In this document: piece after piece, positions 46,274-56,737 of the stretch
Layout: every line of letters begins with the position of its first letter
How positions within the stretch are numbered: position 1 is the stretch's first letter
From: Chrysopilus asiliformis
Taxonomy: Eukaryota > Arthropoda > Insecta > Diptera > Rhagionidae
Assembly (NCBI GenBank): GCA_964034945.1
Contig: OZ035962.1
Location: 70,012,274 to 70,076,273 of the forward strand
Direction of reading: 5' to 3'
DNA length: 64,000 nucleotides
Position numbers and translations under genes: made by a program
Notes under the pieces: generated by a model
Seen by the model: the letters and a program-made list of their open reading frames with translations, nothing else
Database searches by the model: none
Told to the model about the DNA's origin: nothing

Positions 46274-47166
46274 CCGTATGCGTCATAAAAATCTGGAATC
46301 TAGTACTGCAAGTATTTTCAAGGAGATAACGGTTGCTTATTAATTTGTACTACGTTTGAAAGGGTTTGTAAATACAACTTCATACATAATTGAGCCAAAA
46401 AATTAAATGTCTATAAATATAGCAACATGGGGGAGGCTCAAAGAGTGAAAATCATGAAGTTGGTCCACGCGCGGAAGTGCAATAAGGCGATTTCCAATGA
46501 ATTAAACGTAGCGTTGTCAACTGTTAATGCTGTAAGAGCGACTTGTTTGGCCAGGGGAATAGTCAGGCCGCAATCTGGAAGCGGTAGACCCATTTCAGTA
46601 AAGACTCCAGTGTTGATTAGGGCAATCAAAGGAAGGATCAGAAGGAATCCGGTAAGGACATCTTGGAGAGTCATGTAAAACCATCGATAGAGTCAACCTA
46701 CGGTAATAATGTGTTTTACGTGTTTCGACAAGACGGGGCACCGTGCCACACTGCCAGAAGTACCCAAATTTGGATAATTTAAAAAACCAATAATTTAAAA
46801 AACTTCTGGTCTAAGGACATGTGGTCACCGAGCTCTTCAGACCTTAATTCCCTGGATTTTTTAATATGGGCATATGTTCAGGCTAAGACTGGAGCTAAGG
46901 CATACAGTAATGTGCAGCCCTGAAGTCCACCATTACCATCGCATGGAACGACAAGCCGGAGTCTTATTTAATATTGACATGCAAGAAGTACAGGCCCCGT
47001 TTGGGGAAGTTCGTAAATGCTGGGGGTGGGAATTTTGAATAATTTTTTTACTAGTATGTAAGATTTAGTTTAGTGCAAAACATATTTTTTTTTCGTTCAA
47101 CTTCTGTGTTTTTTTAAACGGTTTACAATTTAATATGAATTTTCCAGATTTTTATGACGCATACGG
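46274..47166 (+). mobile_element. Tc1-like element, internally deleted
   Basis: 893 bp with about 25-bp inverted ends starting CCGTATGCGTCATAAAAATC and TA duplications (46272-46273, 47167-47168). It contains a broken transposase. Confidence 0.85.
46427..47037 (+). pseudogene. Tc1-like transposase, deleted in the middle
   Basis: Residues 1-83 (46427-46678) form the helix-turn-helix DNA-binding region: VKIMKLVHARKCNKAISNEL and TVNAVRATCLARGIVRPQSG, then SGRPISVKTP, a GRPR-like motif. After a deletion and frame change the catalytic end reads YVFRQDGAPCHTARS, then SSSDLNSLDFLIWAYVQA and NAGGGNFE at the stop. The segment with the first catalytic Asp is gone and there are stops between blocks, so it is not functional. 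Confidence 0.85.
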
Positions 47167-47470
47167 TAGTTTCGGAGTAAATAACAAAAAACGAAATTGC
47201 GATTTTTAAAATGCCGTCATTTTAGTTTCTTCCGGTTAACGGATTTCCACCGATCGTCCCAATCCACGACTAAACATGCCTGTAAAATTTCATGGCTCTA
47301 GTTGTATTAGTTTTTTGAGAAATCTTGTACACAGACTGACGAACAGAACTGCATTTTTGTAATATTGCTCCAATCGACTCAGGAGTGCCCGGGAAATGTT
47401 TTTAGGCAAAATAAAGAGGCCGAATTTTTTTTATGAATACAATACTTTATTATACTACGTATAAGAAAGT

Positions 47471-47968
47471 AAAAAATCTAAGGTATGTAGTAAATAACTC
47501 TAAATAAAGTTGCTATTGCGGTATAAATCAATTTCAAATCAAGAAATTAGCACTAGTTGTTTTTGTTCGACCAAGTTTATTCGTGAGTATTTATTTTTAC
47601 CCCCGACGGAACGGAGATGGTATATGCCAGGCCTGCCCAACCTTTTTGTACTAAAGTTCGACTTTTTTTAATCCAACTACATCGAGATCTACCCATATAC
47701 GTGTGGTTACACGGCCAGAGCAAAAGATACTCTACGTACGGTGCCGCAGTAATCCTGAAAATAAACCATTTCACGTTTGCGATAACACGTAGCGTCTCGC
47801 ATCGACTAATGTGAACAGGCTCGTGAATTCTAAATCGAAACTAAACTATTCAAACAAATTTTAAACATGAGTCAAATTCAAATAAACCGCGAGAATCTAG
47901 AAATTTTCAAGTTTTCAATTCCGACTTAAAATAGACAAGTAAAATAAAATTTAAAATAAGGTATCTAA
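47471..47968. other. Sequence with a possible hAT end
   Basis: CAGGCCTGCCCAACCTTTTT at about 47631 looks like a hAT terminal repeat, but no partner end or 8-bp duplication was found. Nothing else recognised. Confidence 0.3.
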
Positions 47969-48314
47969 CCCCACGACTCCACTAGACTTTTTTCCAGATT
48001 GTATTTAAATCCAATCACGAAAAAATCTAATGGAGACTCAAAAAATCTTGCATCATGATTTAAATCTCCGTACTGTCATGATTTTTTCGGCTGCTGAAAA
48101 GTAGGATTTTTTTTGACATTTGTTCAGTCAAATTGGCTGATTTCTAGTTGGCTGCCTTGATTACCTCCTGGTTGACATTTCTAAGTACGCTATGGAGACA
48201 CGATAAATATGAAAAATCATGACTGAAAATGCCCACACGCTGATTTTTTTATTCGCCAAAATATGGAGTGGGGGAAAAAATCATGATTCTAAAAAGTCTA
48301 ATGGAGTCGTGGGG
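47969..48314. mobile_element. PIF/Harbinger-like MITE (TAA duplication)
   Basis: 346 bp with ends CCCCACGACTCCACTAGACT and CCCCACGACTCCATTAGACT, flanked by TAA (47966-47968, 48315-48317). The interior carries repeats of AATCATGATTT and TCTAATGGAG. Confidence 0.8.
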
Positions 48315-49093
48315 TAAGTAAAATAGACCACTTGCTTTAACAGCAAAAAAACAAAAAAACGGAGAAGTAGATAGTGTGATTACTTAATTTTTACTTTCCC
48401 TTTTTTTTAATATTTGTGTTTACAAAATTTTTTTTTTTAACATTTTCAGTCTGTAGTAGAAGATTGACCCAAATTCGTGTCGAGATCGACGGTAGATCGC
48501 GATCGCCTGGTTGGGCAGCACTGGTATATGCGTTTGGCCCGAAGTTTGTCCGTCCTTCCCTCATAACTTTTGAACCACTCAACCGATTTCGGCCCCGTTT
48601 TTGGCATTCGGCTGGATATGGGTGTCGTCTCGTTCTTGCGTTTAAAAATTCCCCCTTCCCCCTCAATTTGAACCCCCTCTCCTTGTATCTTCTGATCCAC
48701 TGAACCGATTTCGATCCCGCTTCCGCCATTTGCTTGTAAATAATGAAAGGAATATTTTAGTGTACAACAGTTACCCCTCCCCCTCAATTTAAACCCCCTC
48801 CCCTTGTTTAATCTTTAAATAATTATTACAATACAAAATGGTTACCAAAAAACTTTAAATTCATTTGGACATAAAAAGTTTGTTTGCTGTTATCTTTAAA
48901 AAGAGTGAAAAAAAAACAAAATAATAATTTTGAAAAACCCCCGACTAAAGAAAACCCCTAAAAAATTGAAAAACTCTTGAATAAAAAAAAAACTCCTGAA
49001 TAAAAAAAATCCTTTAAAAATGATAAAATAATCATTACAGTAAATTTAAAATTTGTGTGCGTCGTTGAATTTGTGTGGATTTGGACTATAATC
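48315..49093. other. Old repeat debris
   Basis: Around 48540-48800 the words AACTTTTGAACCACTCAACC and CCCCCTCCCCTTG suggest the 3' part of an old interspersed repeat. 48900-49060 resembles, in inverse order, the foldback at 55260-55445 (AATCCTTTAAAAATGATAAA, GTAAATTTAAAATT). Open frames here are not coding. Confidence 0.4.
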
Positions 49094-49475
49094 TAGAGAA
49101 TAAACAATGGGATGTGTAAAAATGGCCGCCGAGCTGAAAAATCAGTAAGAAGAGCTTTAAAAATTTAATCCTTTGCCACAAATAATTAGTATAGATTATA
49201 GAGAGTGGACATCCACTCTCTATACTAATTATACTAATTATATAAAGAGGTAAAGTTTGTTTGTTTGTTTGTGCAGGGTAATCTCTGGAACCACTGATCC
49301 GATTCTGAAAATTCTTTCACTGATAGAAAGCTACACTATTCCCGAGTGACATAGGCTACTTTTTATTGACCTCCCCCTCTCCTTCGGTACCCCTTCCCTG
49401 ATAACTTTCGAACCGTTCAACCGATTGGGGTGCGGCTTTCATTAATATAGAAGTCATTCCTCAAGGAAATTTTTC
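49094..49475. repeat. Decayed MITE copy and adjacent old repeat
   Basis: 49094-49210 is a diverged copy of the MITE at 51001 (ATGGCCGCCGAGCTGAAAAA, GAGAGTGGACATCC). From 49226, ACTAATTATATAAAGAGGTA, a (GTTT)n run and ACCACTGATCCGATTCTGAA form a repeat type common in insects. Confidence 0.55.
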
Positions 49476-49490
49476 GCCCACTAATATCTA

Positions 49491-49516
49491 CCCCCCCCCC
49501 CCCCCCCCCCCCCCCC
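49491..49516. repeat. Poly-C homopolymer (26 C) followed by GGGG
   Basis: A pure C run in otherwise AT-rich DNA. The length of such a run is often wrong in assemblies. Confidence 0.9.
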
Positions 49517-50200
49517 GGGGAAGGAGAAGGGGGGAAGGAAGAAGTGGTAGGAGGCGGTAGGTGGAGGGACGAAGTGGAGAGAGGAGGGGATAAATTACTG
49601 ATGTTTCATCATACATTGCAATATATACATATCTATATATATAAAAATTGATGTTTGTCTGTCTGTCTGAGATTACAAAACTCAAAAACTACTGGACCGA
49701 TTTTTACGCGGTTTTTTGCAAAATGATCTGTGTTGCCAGGAGCAGGTTTTTAGCTATGTTGATTTTCAAAATTCGAAATGGAAGGTCCTGTAAGGATAAT
49801 GAAAATATCCTTTTTCCCATTTTTCCCCGGAAAAATTGGCATTATAGGGTTTTTGGGGTCGCTGATCACGAATCCGGTATTAGATTTTCAAAATTCGAAA
49901 CTGAAGTTCCTGTAAGAATAACGCAAATATCCTTTTTCCCATTATTCCCCGGGAACATTGGCATTATGTTTGGGATCGCTGATCACGAATCCGATATTAG
50001 ATTTTCAAAATTCGAAACGAAAGGTCCTGTAAGGATAAATATCCTTTTTCCCGTTTTTCCTCGGAAAAATCGGCATAAGGGGGTTTTTGGAGTCGCTGAT
50101 CATGAATCCGGTATTAGATTTTCAAAATTCGAAACGGAAAGTCCTGTAAGGATAACTCAAATGTCCTTTTTCCAATTTTTCTTGAAACAATTGACACTAA

Positions 50201-50720
50201 TGGCGTTTTCGACTGGCATGCTCTTTTTGCTCTGAAGTTGCTCTAAATTTGCTCACTCTGAGATCTTGTGTTCGACTGAGATTTTTTGATCGCTCGAAAA
50301 AGAGTTACGTGTTCGAGTGACGCAAGTACTCCGTATGCGAGCACTAAAAGAGCATTTTTCGAGCAATTTTGTGATCTGCCTAATGTAGTCAGATTTGAGT
50401 TGCTCTTTTGAGGTTAAGGCTAACAAAATCGTGTGGAATCGTAAATGGAAGATATTTATGATTTTGATTTCTTGGATTCTTCTTCATCTAGTGAAGAAGA
50501 ATTTCATTTGGTCAGAAATATATTAGTGCAGTGTCAACTTAAGGGGAATATATCAAAATTAATTTTAATTTGTTTTATGCTTCTTCTTGTTCTTTGAGAA
50601 ATGCTCGACTCCCAAGCAGAGGTGCTCGAAATCTACTCGAGATCTGCTCGAAATACCTTGCTCTAAACTGGGGTAGAGCGTGCTCTGAATCTGCCCTGAA
50701 TCTGCCAGTCGAAAACGTCA
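50201..50720. mobile_element. PIF/Harbinger-like deletion derivative (TAA duplication)
   Basis: 520 bp, ends TGGCGTTTTCGACTGGCA and TGACGTTTTCGACTGGCA, flanked by TAA (50198-50200, 50721-50723). It is inserted in the tandem array, whose unit sequence GGCATAAGGGG resumes after it. The interior repeats GAGCA/TGCTC words. Confidence 0.8.
50445..50597 (+). pseudogene. N-terminal remnant of a Harbinger-type transposase
   Basis: A 50-codon frame starts MEDIYDFDFLDSSSSSEEEF and continues HLVRNILVQCQL before losing sense. An acidic Ser/Glu-rich start is usual for Harbinger transposases and the host element has TAA duplications. The catalytic part is deleted. Confidence 0.5.
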
Positions 50721-51000
50721 TAAGGGGTTTTCGAGGTCGCTGATCGCGAATCCAGTGTTCGATTTTTCAAATGCTAAACGGAGGTCCTGTAATGATAACG
50801 GAAATGTCCTTTTTCCAATTTTTCTCGCAAAAAAAACAGGCTTTGGGAGGTTTTCAGGGTTGCTTATCACGAATCTGGAGTTGGAATTTCAAAATTCGAA
50901 ACGGAAGGTCCTATAAGTTATTTTATGGTTTTTTGGCATTCTAAAATTTACACAAAAAAACTTTTAGCTGCCAACGAAGGGTCTGCTAGTTATTATAATA

Positions 51001-51159
51001 TAGAGAATGGACATCCGGACTTGTGCAAATGGCCGCCGAGCTGAAAAACGAGCGCGGAAAGCTTTAAAAATGTCGTTCTTTGACACATTATCAAAATAAC
51101 GGAAATCGCTTAATATAAGTAAAAAAAAACTCATGTCGAGTCCGGATGTCCACTCTCTA
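51001..51159. mobile_element. 159-bp MITE with TAGAGARTGGACATCCGGAC ends
   Basis: Inverted ends of about 20 bp (one mismatch) lie between TA dinucleotides. The interior has ATGGCCGCCGAGCTGAAAAA. A decayed relative is at 49094. Confidence 0.78.
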
Positions 51160-51644
51160 TATTATGGGCTCTATACATGCTGGTTAGGGTGGAGTGAAAA
51201 TCCAAAACTCAGAAATTGTATACGCAATACGTCAATAAATATGTAAATAGATATAAATAATTCACAGTAAAAATATTTTTATTCTATCTTGATATCTTGA
51301 GGTGCCCCAAGTACGTTAAAGTTTGAAAAAATAGCCAAAAGTGCCACAATTGAATGTACCATATTTGAAGCTCTAATTACTATAGTAGAAAACGTTTTTG
51401 GTTCTGATAATTCGTAAACATTCTACAATATATTCCCAAAGTTTATAGTTGCTACTTCGAACCCCTAAGCTGATTATTTCAGGTGCCCACAAAGCGTCAA
51501 TATCGCATTGAAATTGAAAAATCTTAGTTCATTCAGTTGACATATTTTACTTTTATGGGAAAACTCGTAATTTAAACACAAATCTCAGATCTTGTACAGA
51601 CAAGGGCCAAAGTTAACTGCCCGATATTTGGCGTTCCGAGCGAA

Positions 51645-53573
51645 ATGAACTCCATGAAATTGCCAACTTATGCAGACGTAATGAGGTGTTATTTATGGGT
51701 TCGAAATAAATTCCCAAATAGCATTTTAGGTAGCAAATATGATGTTTATCCCCATAGTTCGTCACCATGCAGATCACGGCGATAAGCAATTTATGTCGCA
51801 AATACGTATCTAGTTGTGCGTATGAGACGCGCAACGACACACATAGTGGGGAACACTTTTCTGCGGTTTGCTACGTCGCAATTATAACGACAGGGACGTA
51901 ATTAGTAGCCTCATGCGCGAGCGTCATCTGACGGCATTATATCACACAATTACACAAATCATCGAGCGGGTTTTCTTTCTCCCTCGAATGGTTACTTAGC
52001 TTGTTAGTAAACAGAGATGAACAAATCAAAACGTAAACAGAAAGCGAACAAGAAAAATCTAATGGCGATAAATTAATGGAAACTTTTGTGGAGTGTTATT
52101 TTATAATGGACTTTTCTTCCGGTTGCATGTCGTGATTTTAATTGCCATTAAAATTTTTCGACAATATTGGATCTGAAGTTTAAACAGATTTTAATGGGCC
52201 ATCAAATTATTTTGTTTTTAATCAAAAATTTCTTTAATTTTATTTTATCGGTAAAATTTTTTTTTCTTTTGCAATGAAATTTTGATGCCAATAAAATTAT
52301 GCTGTTTCAAAAATGTCTGCTATCCACTTTTTATGCAATATCCTTCAGTCATTCGCCTGAAATAAGAAATTTAATTCTCGAAACGAAATCGTTTCCATCA
52401 AATGTCAGTGAGAAATATGGCGGCTGAAGGCATCAATTTTTTTTGGTGTTTCTCAGACGGGGAGCTTTAATGAAACTTTAGTGGTAGCAGTTTCGTCACT
52501 TTTTCCATCACACGCTTCTTCAAAATTAAACTGACGTTCAGGCTCCACAGCCAATCACTATTTCGGCCCGAAAACCATCAAATGCTGCTCTATCGCCGCA
52601 GGATTTTCATGAAGCGAATGTTGCCCCAAAGATCGTGCTCGTCACTTCTTTCGCTTCTTTTACGCGGATGTGAATTATAGGTGTAAATTTTTAATCCCGA
52701 TTGTGTAAATTTCTACTCTTTCAAGTCGCAAAGAACAAATCTCATGTTCCCGTACTTTTCGATGCTGTTTGGGTTGAAGAGCGCTCAAAATTCTAAGGAT
52801 CCATCCGTCGCGGAAATTTCTGAAGCAGTTGCACTTCAACTGGCGAAAATTTGGAAGAAAGCATCTATTCCAAATGTTACTAGAATTAGTCAGCTTATTA
52901 GAACTTACCACGATAGATATCGTTCTTTAATGAAGCCATGAACGTAAGGATTATGAAACTTACAAATTAAGATTTCAGAAATTCCAAGAAGAGTCTCTTA
53001 AACTATTCGATATTTCTAGTTGCAAATGCATAATATTTGCTGATTGTACTTGCGAAAAAAAATCGGAAAATACCTGAATTAGAGCAAGCATTCTTACTGG
53101 ATCAACAAACTAATGGACAAATGTCTATTGGTTCGATTGACATTTTGGCTACAAAAGCTATTCAAAAAACTGAAGAAAGAAGATCTAAAGATTTGAAGAG
53201 ACATATTGCCGCAACATCGACTGCTAGTTTTAAAGATATAATAAAGGATGCTACAAGATACTCAAACTCATCCTCATCTTCAGAGGCCAGCACCGCTAGC
53301 GCTAGTCCAGAATGCAAAGTAAAGAAATGTGCAAAAATTGTAAAACCTGCAAATCAGATGAGGGTCCAATTGCCAACGCTAGCTCTAGCTTGCGATAGGA
53401 CTGGAGTATCTGATAGAACCGCTGCAATAATTGCCAGTACTGTACTAGAAGATGTTGGAGTTATTGATCAAACTAATACAGCGTTTGTCATCGACCGCTC
53501 GGAAGTTAGAAGAGAAAGAGATAAAATGCGAAGTAATCTAACAATCAACCCAAAAAAAACTATAAAAAAATAG
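51645..53573 (+). pseudogene. Broken gene of an unnamed insect multicopy family
   Basis: It starts MNSMKLPTYADVMRCYLW at 51645, is interrupted at 51713-52773 by the CCCAAATAGCAT element and resumes in frame at 52774-52776 as LKSAQNSKDPSVAEI, EAVALQLAKIWKKASIPNVT and TYHDRYRSLMKP. A frameshift near 52941 leads to YKLRFQKFQEESLKLFDISS with a Cys cluster (CKCIIFADCTC). After a second frameshift near 53057 comes IPELEQAFLLDQQTNGQMSI, and the last 170 codons include LALACDRTGVSDRTAAIIAS and VIDRSEVRRERDK. I recall similar DRTGVSDR-type proteins as repeated, unnamed arthropod proteins. Because it sits inside a TIR element it may be that element's own protein or captured cargo. Confidence 0.6.
51713..52773. 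mobile_element. CCCAAATAGCAT element, copy 2 (TT duplication)
   Basis: Matches copy 1 (29150-30202) over most of its length, with a local replacement near 52480-52560 and a deletion near 52635. TT flanks both sides. Removing the element and one TT joins the interrupted reading frame perfectly (AAT AAA TTG AAG), which fixes both the ends and the 2-bp duplication. Confidence 0.85.
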
Positions 53574-53621
53574 GAATAAAATAAAAAAAATACCAAAATC
53601 TAAAAAAATAAAAACAAATAA

Positions 53622-54082
53622 AAAAAAATTTTCTAAAAAAAATAAAACCGACTTTAACAAAAAAACTGAAAAGAGAAAAAAGCACTAAAAAGAAAAAAAT
53701 AATTTCAAACTATGTCCATTAATAGCGTATTTGAAATTTGGCTTTTTTGAAGTGGCGTTAAATTTACACTAAATAAAATCGTTGTAAAATTTCTATTGTA
53801 AGAGCCGTGTCTATAGTTAATCTGTTTGACAACAAAATTTTTGGAGTCGATCTTAGTTCTTAGTTAGCCTTAAGGGTTAGAAAGTATGTAAACGATTAGC
53901 CTTAAGGGTTAGAAAGTATGTAATTTATTTTAGTTGCAAATTTAACGCCACTTCAAAAAAGCCAAATTTCAAATACGCTATTAATGGACATAGTTTGAAA
54001 TTATTTTTTTCTTTTTAGTGCTTTTTTCTCTTTTCAGTTTTTTTGTTAAAGTCGGTTTTATTTTTTTTAGAAAATTTTTTTT
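53622..54082. repeat. Large foldback with about 140-bp arms
   Basis: The arm 53622-53765 (through AAAACCGACTTTAACAAAAA, CATTAATAGCGTATTTGAAA and GAAGTGGCGTTAAATTT) faces its near-perfect complement at 53938-54082. The 170-bp loop holds a 28-bp direct repeat, TTAGCCTTAAGGGTTAGAAA..., twice. The arm words GCACTAAAAAG and AAAAAATAATTT link it to family F at 2964 and 31709. Confidence 0.85.
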
Positions 54083-54311
54083 AATTTCGAACGTTTTTAG
54101 TTTCAATTTTTAATATAGGTAAAATTACAAAGGGTTTGAGGGGATAAGTCCGCAGATGAGAAATATATAAAAGAATCTTCCAAATATTGTACTGAACACA
54201 ATACAAAGAATTTTACTCGATATCCCAAGCAGGGAGGGGTTTGAAGGGGTAGGTTAACACGGGGGAAATATATAAAAGAACCTTCCTTGTGTTGTACTGA
54301 ACACAACGTAA

Positions 54312-54614
54312 AAACATAACAAAAGCTATAATTGCCAATCTGGCAATTATTGAAAACCTGTATGGTGATATTGGTATCTTAATTTGAGCACTTGTACCAA
54401 AATTACACTTTGAAGTCGAACTTTCCAATCAGATTTTTTAAAATTTATTCCAATCGGATTTTGATGTATGGGAGTTTTATGTAGAATCATATTCTAAATA
54501 ACTTTAATTCTTAGACTTTTTTGATAAGATGCACCGTTTTTGAGAAATTCGGAAAAAACGTTTTCGTTTGTATGGGGGGTACCCCCCCTAATGGTCCATT
54601 TTTGCCCATGAATG
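54312..54614 (-). mobile_element. GTCY-core element fragment, left parent of the duplication
   Basis: Reverse orientation: AACATAACAAAAGCTATAAT, ATTGCCAATCTGGCAAT, then to TTTTTGCCCATGAATGAAC, where similarity stops before the GTCY core. The word ACTTTTTTGATAA at 54515-54527 is where the tandem duplication begins. Confidence 0.75.
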
Positions 54615-56065
54615 AACCAGGGTCCAACCAGGAACTTTCTCTACAACTTTCTCTTTGGGATGACCAAAATCGGTCCACCCAGTAAAAAGTTAAACGTGAA
54701 CATACATTAAAAAAAAAAAAAAAAATATTCAGGTGGAATTGAGAACCTTTTCCTTTTTGGAAGTCGGTTAAAAACCAAAAAGGAACCTTTTACTCCCACT
54801 ACGTCCACGTCGTGGTTACGCTAAATGTTCTGGGTTACGCTAAATGTGGGTGCACGGTTTTTTTTTCTAAAAGTGGCTATTGTGGGAGCACCTGGGGCAA
54901 GTTTTTTTTAGGAAAAGGGGCTTTCAAATAAATAACAAATGTAATTATGTAAATGAGAAAAAGCTACTGTAAATCGGAAATATTTTATTCTATAAACAAA
55001 AATATTTAAACTATTATTTTCGTAAATTACGATCGCTCGAGGCAGTTTGGATCCCTCGGGGCACCTCGAAACATAAACTCTGGTCAATCATATTTAACAC
55101 ACCTCCCATTTAGACCAATTTACATATAATTTTTACTATAGCAATTAAAATTTCAAAAAAATAAATCCGTCCATACATTTTCACTCCACCCTAATGCTGG
55201 TGTCATAACGCCGACGTTGACGCCTCATCTGTTTAGGGCATAACTTTCAAGGTCAACCCTAATAATAAAAAAATCCTTTAAAAAGCATAAAATAATACAA
55301 TCATTGGAGTAAATTTAAAATTGATTTGCATCAGGATAACCTGGCTCCACAAATTCAACGACCTATAGGCTTACCCGGCGCTCACAAATTTTAAATTTAC
55401 TGTAATTATTTTATCATTTTTAAAGAATTTTTTTATTCTGAAGTTTTTCAATTTTTTAGGGGTGTTCTTAAGTCGGCGGTTTTTCAAAATTATTATTTTG
55501 TTTTTTTAAATATGAAGTTTTCAAAGAAAACGAAATAGTTGTATTTTGAGATTTGATTTGATTTAAGATGTATCTATTATACGGATATTGCTAAGAAAAA
55601 CCATTACACTAAATTTCAATAACAAAATTTTTCTAGCACTCAAATGTGACAGGTTGTATTTTTAATTTTTTATTAAAAAGTATGTTAGTGAAAAAACAAA
55701 GTAAATACATCGCAAAGAAACACTTAAGTCAATTGTTTAACCATACCAAAACAATTATTTCACCAAGATAAAATCCCAGCACTGTTATACTCTTCGAAGG
55801 TGGTATACTAAGACCGATAAAAGAAGTAAGCTGAATCGATGGTATAGAAGGAGCTTTAGTGGATTGCGCCAAAGGGGAAGTTATCTAAAAAGTCTTACGT
55901 GGAAATAAGCTGAACAAAACCCAAAATGTTTCAACTAATGGTGTACAATATATCAGGGGAGGCGGAGATATATAAAAGGTTCTTACTGTTGTAGAACTGA
56001 ATACATCACAAAAAATTTCAACTCGATATCCTTTACCGTTCACAAAAAATCGCAGACCAACATAA

Positions 56066-56737
56066 CCCCACAGTTAGACGTGCGACTAGAAGTCGCATGC
56101 GATTATCCCTCCTACTACGTTTTTCAATTTGACAGGTGTTGCGATTTGCTCTGCTGTCTTGCGACATTGCATGTGACTTCAGTTGAAAAAGGTCAAACGC
56201 AAGAAAACAAAGAAAGTTATTAGCCGCAGTAAGCTATAAAAATGATAGAAATCGCAGAAAAGTCTGCCAAAAACTATGAAGGCTCATAAATATCTTCTGT
56301 CGATGCTCCAGACTTCCGACTCGCATTGATTTACTTTTTTTCGTGAACATACGTCGTTTGTAAATTTATAAACTTTTTCTTCACATCCTCGCTTGTGAGT
56401 TTCAATTCCGCGCCGATTTGTTCATACGCCTGCCTCTTGAGATCGTGTCTACGATACAATTTCGAGGCAGTCTTCCAGAGGCACTCTCTTTCCCGGCACA
56501 AATTTATTAACTTCAAAATTTCACTTCTGCTCAACTTATTTTCTGCCCTTGTGAAATCAGACATAACCTTAAATGTCAAATCATTTGCAGTTCCAGTCGC
56601 AGCTCAGATTGTATGAGGTTTTTACATACGACTTGAGTTGCGATTTTCCCCGTTTGCATGCAACTGGCGTTTACACGAGCGATTTCCCTGAGATGAGATA
56701 CGGCATGCGACTTCTAGTCGCACGTCTAACCGTGGGG
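56066..56737. mobile_element. PIF/Harbinger-like element with MADF remnant, copy 1
   Basis: 672 bp, 35-bp inverted ends CCCCACAGTTAGACGTGCGA / CCCCACGGTTAGACGTGCGA, flanked by TAA (56063-56065 and 56738-56740). Arms continue as CTAGAAGTCGCATGC, itself partly palindromic. PIF/Harbinger elements usually encode a transposase plus a Myb/MADF-type DNA-binding protein; only part of the latter remains. Confidence 0.88.
56331..56579 (-). pseudogene. MADF-domain DNA-binding protein of a Harbinger element (fragment)
   Basis: The 82-codon frame reads MTFKVMSDFTRAENKLSRSE, then the MADF core ILKLINLCRERECLWKTASK, LYRRHDLKRQAYEQIGAEL and VKKKFINLQTTYVHEKK. Aromatic Leu/Trp positions of the Adf-1-type Myb domain are present. 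Just after the stop the same frame continues INASRKSGASTEDIYEPS and another stop, matching the usual SGAGTDDVY segment, so the gene was longer and is broken by nonsense mutations. In intact elements this partner protein helps bring the transposase to the ends. Confidence 0.75.

Larger units (their letters stand above)
45800..47470 (+). repeat. ACTTTCTTATAC-family repeat split by a Tc1-like element
   Basis: Starts ACTTTCTTATACAACATC (45800), is interrupted after AAAACGCG at 46271 and resumes at 47169 with TTTCGGAGTAAATAACAAA and GCCGTCATTTTAG. It ends ACTACGTATAAGAAAGT at 47470. The other copies show that AAAACGCGTAGTTTCGGAGT is the unbroken sequence, with the TA of CGCGTAG as target. Confidence 0.8.
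49640..50995 (+). repeat. Tandem array of about 120-bp units, split by a Harbinger-like element
   Basis: Units begin GATTTTCAAAATTCGAAA at 49761, 49883, 50000 and 50117, and weaker ones at about 50759 and 50886. Each carries GTCCTGTAAGGATAA, ATCCTTTTTCCCATTTTTCC and GGGGTCGCTGATCACGAATC. The 195-codon frame at 49648-50235 is a product of repeat units free of stops, not a gene. Related single units occur at 2700 and 57900. Confidence 0.8.
51185..55193 (+). mobile_element. 4-kb TIR element with 8-bp duplication and unknown gene
   Basis: The ends TAGGGTGGAGTGAAAAT (51185-51201) and their exact complement (55177-55193) are flanked by the same octamer ATGCTGGT (51177-51184 and 55194-55201). Near both ends lie AGGTGCCCC-type words (about 51299, 51481, 54894, 55061). 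It encloses a broken gene (51645-53573), a CCCAAATAGCAT element, a large foldback and part of a GTCY copy. An 8-bp duplication suggests hAT or P type, but the enclosed protein is not one that I recognise as either. Its right end is repeated at about 59699 by the tandem duplication. Confidence 0.75.

Noticed and set aside
47631..47660. hAT element starting CAGGCCTGCCCAACC
   Set aside because: No partner inverted end or 8-bp duplication was found nearby; only mentioned as a possible end.
48391..48787. Overlapping 112-113 codon minus-strand frames and a 95-codon plus-strand frame
   Set aside because: Mutually exclusive frames over an old interspersed repeat with CCCCCT tracts; no conserved motif.
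49648..50235. 195-codon open frame as a gene
   Set aside because: It is made of four repeat units; the encoded peptide simply repeats and the unit is non-coding elsewhere.
53037..53573. Independent host gene starting at 53037
   Set aside because: The similarity continues upstream in other frames to 51645, so this is the 3' part of a broken longer gene inside a TIR element.
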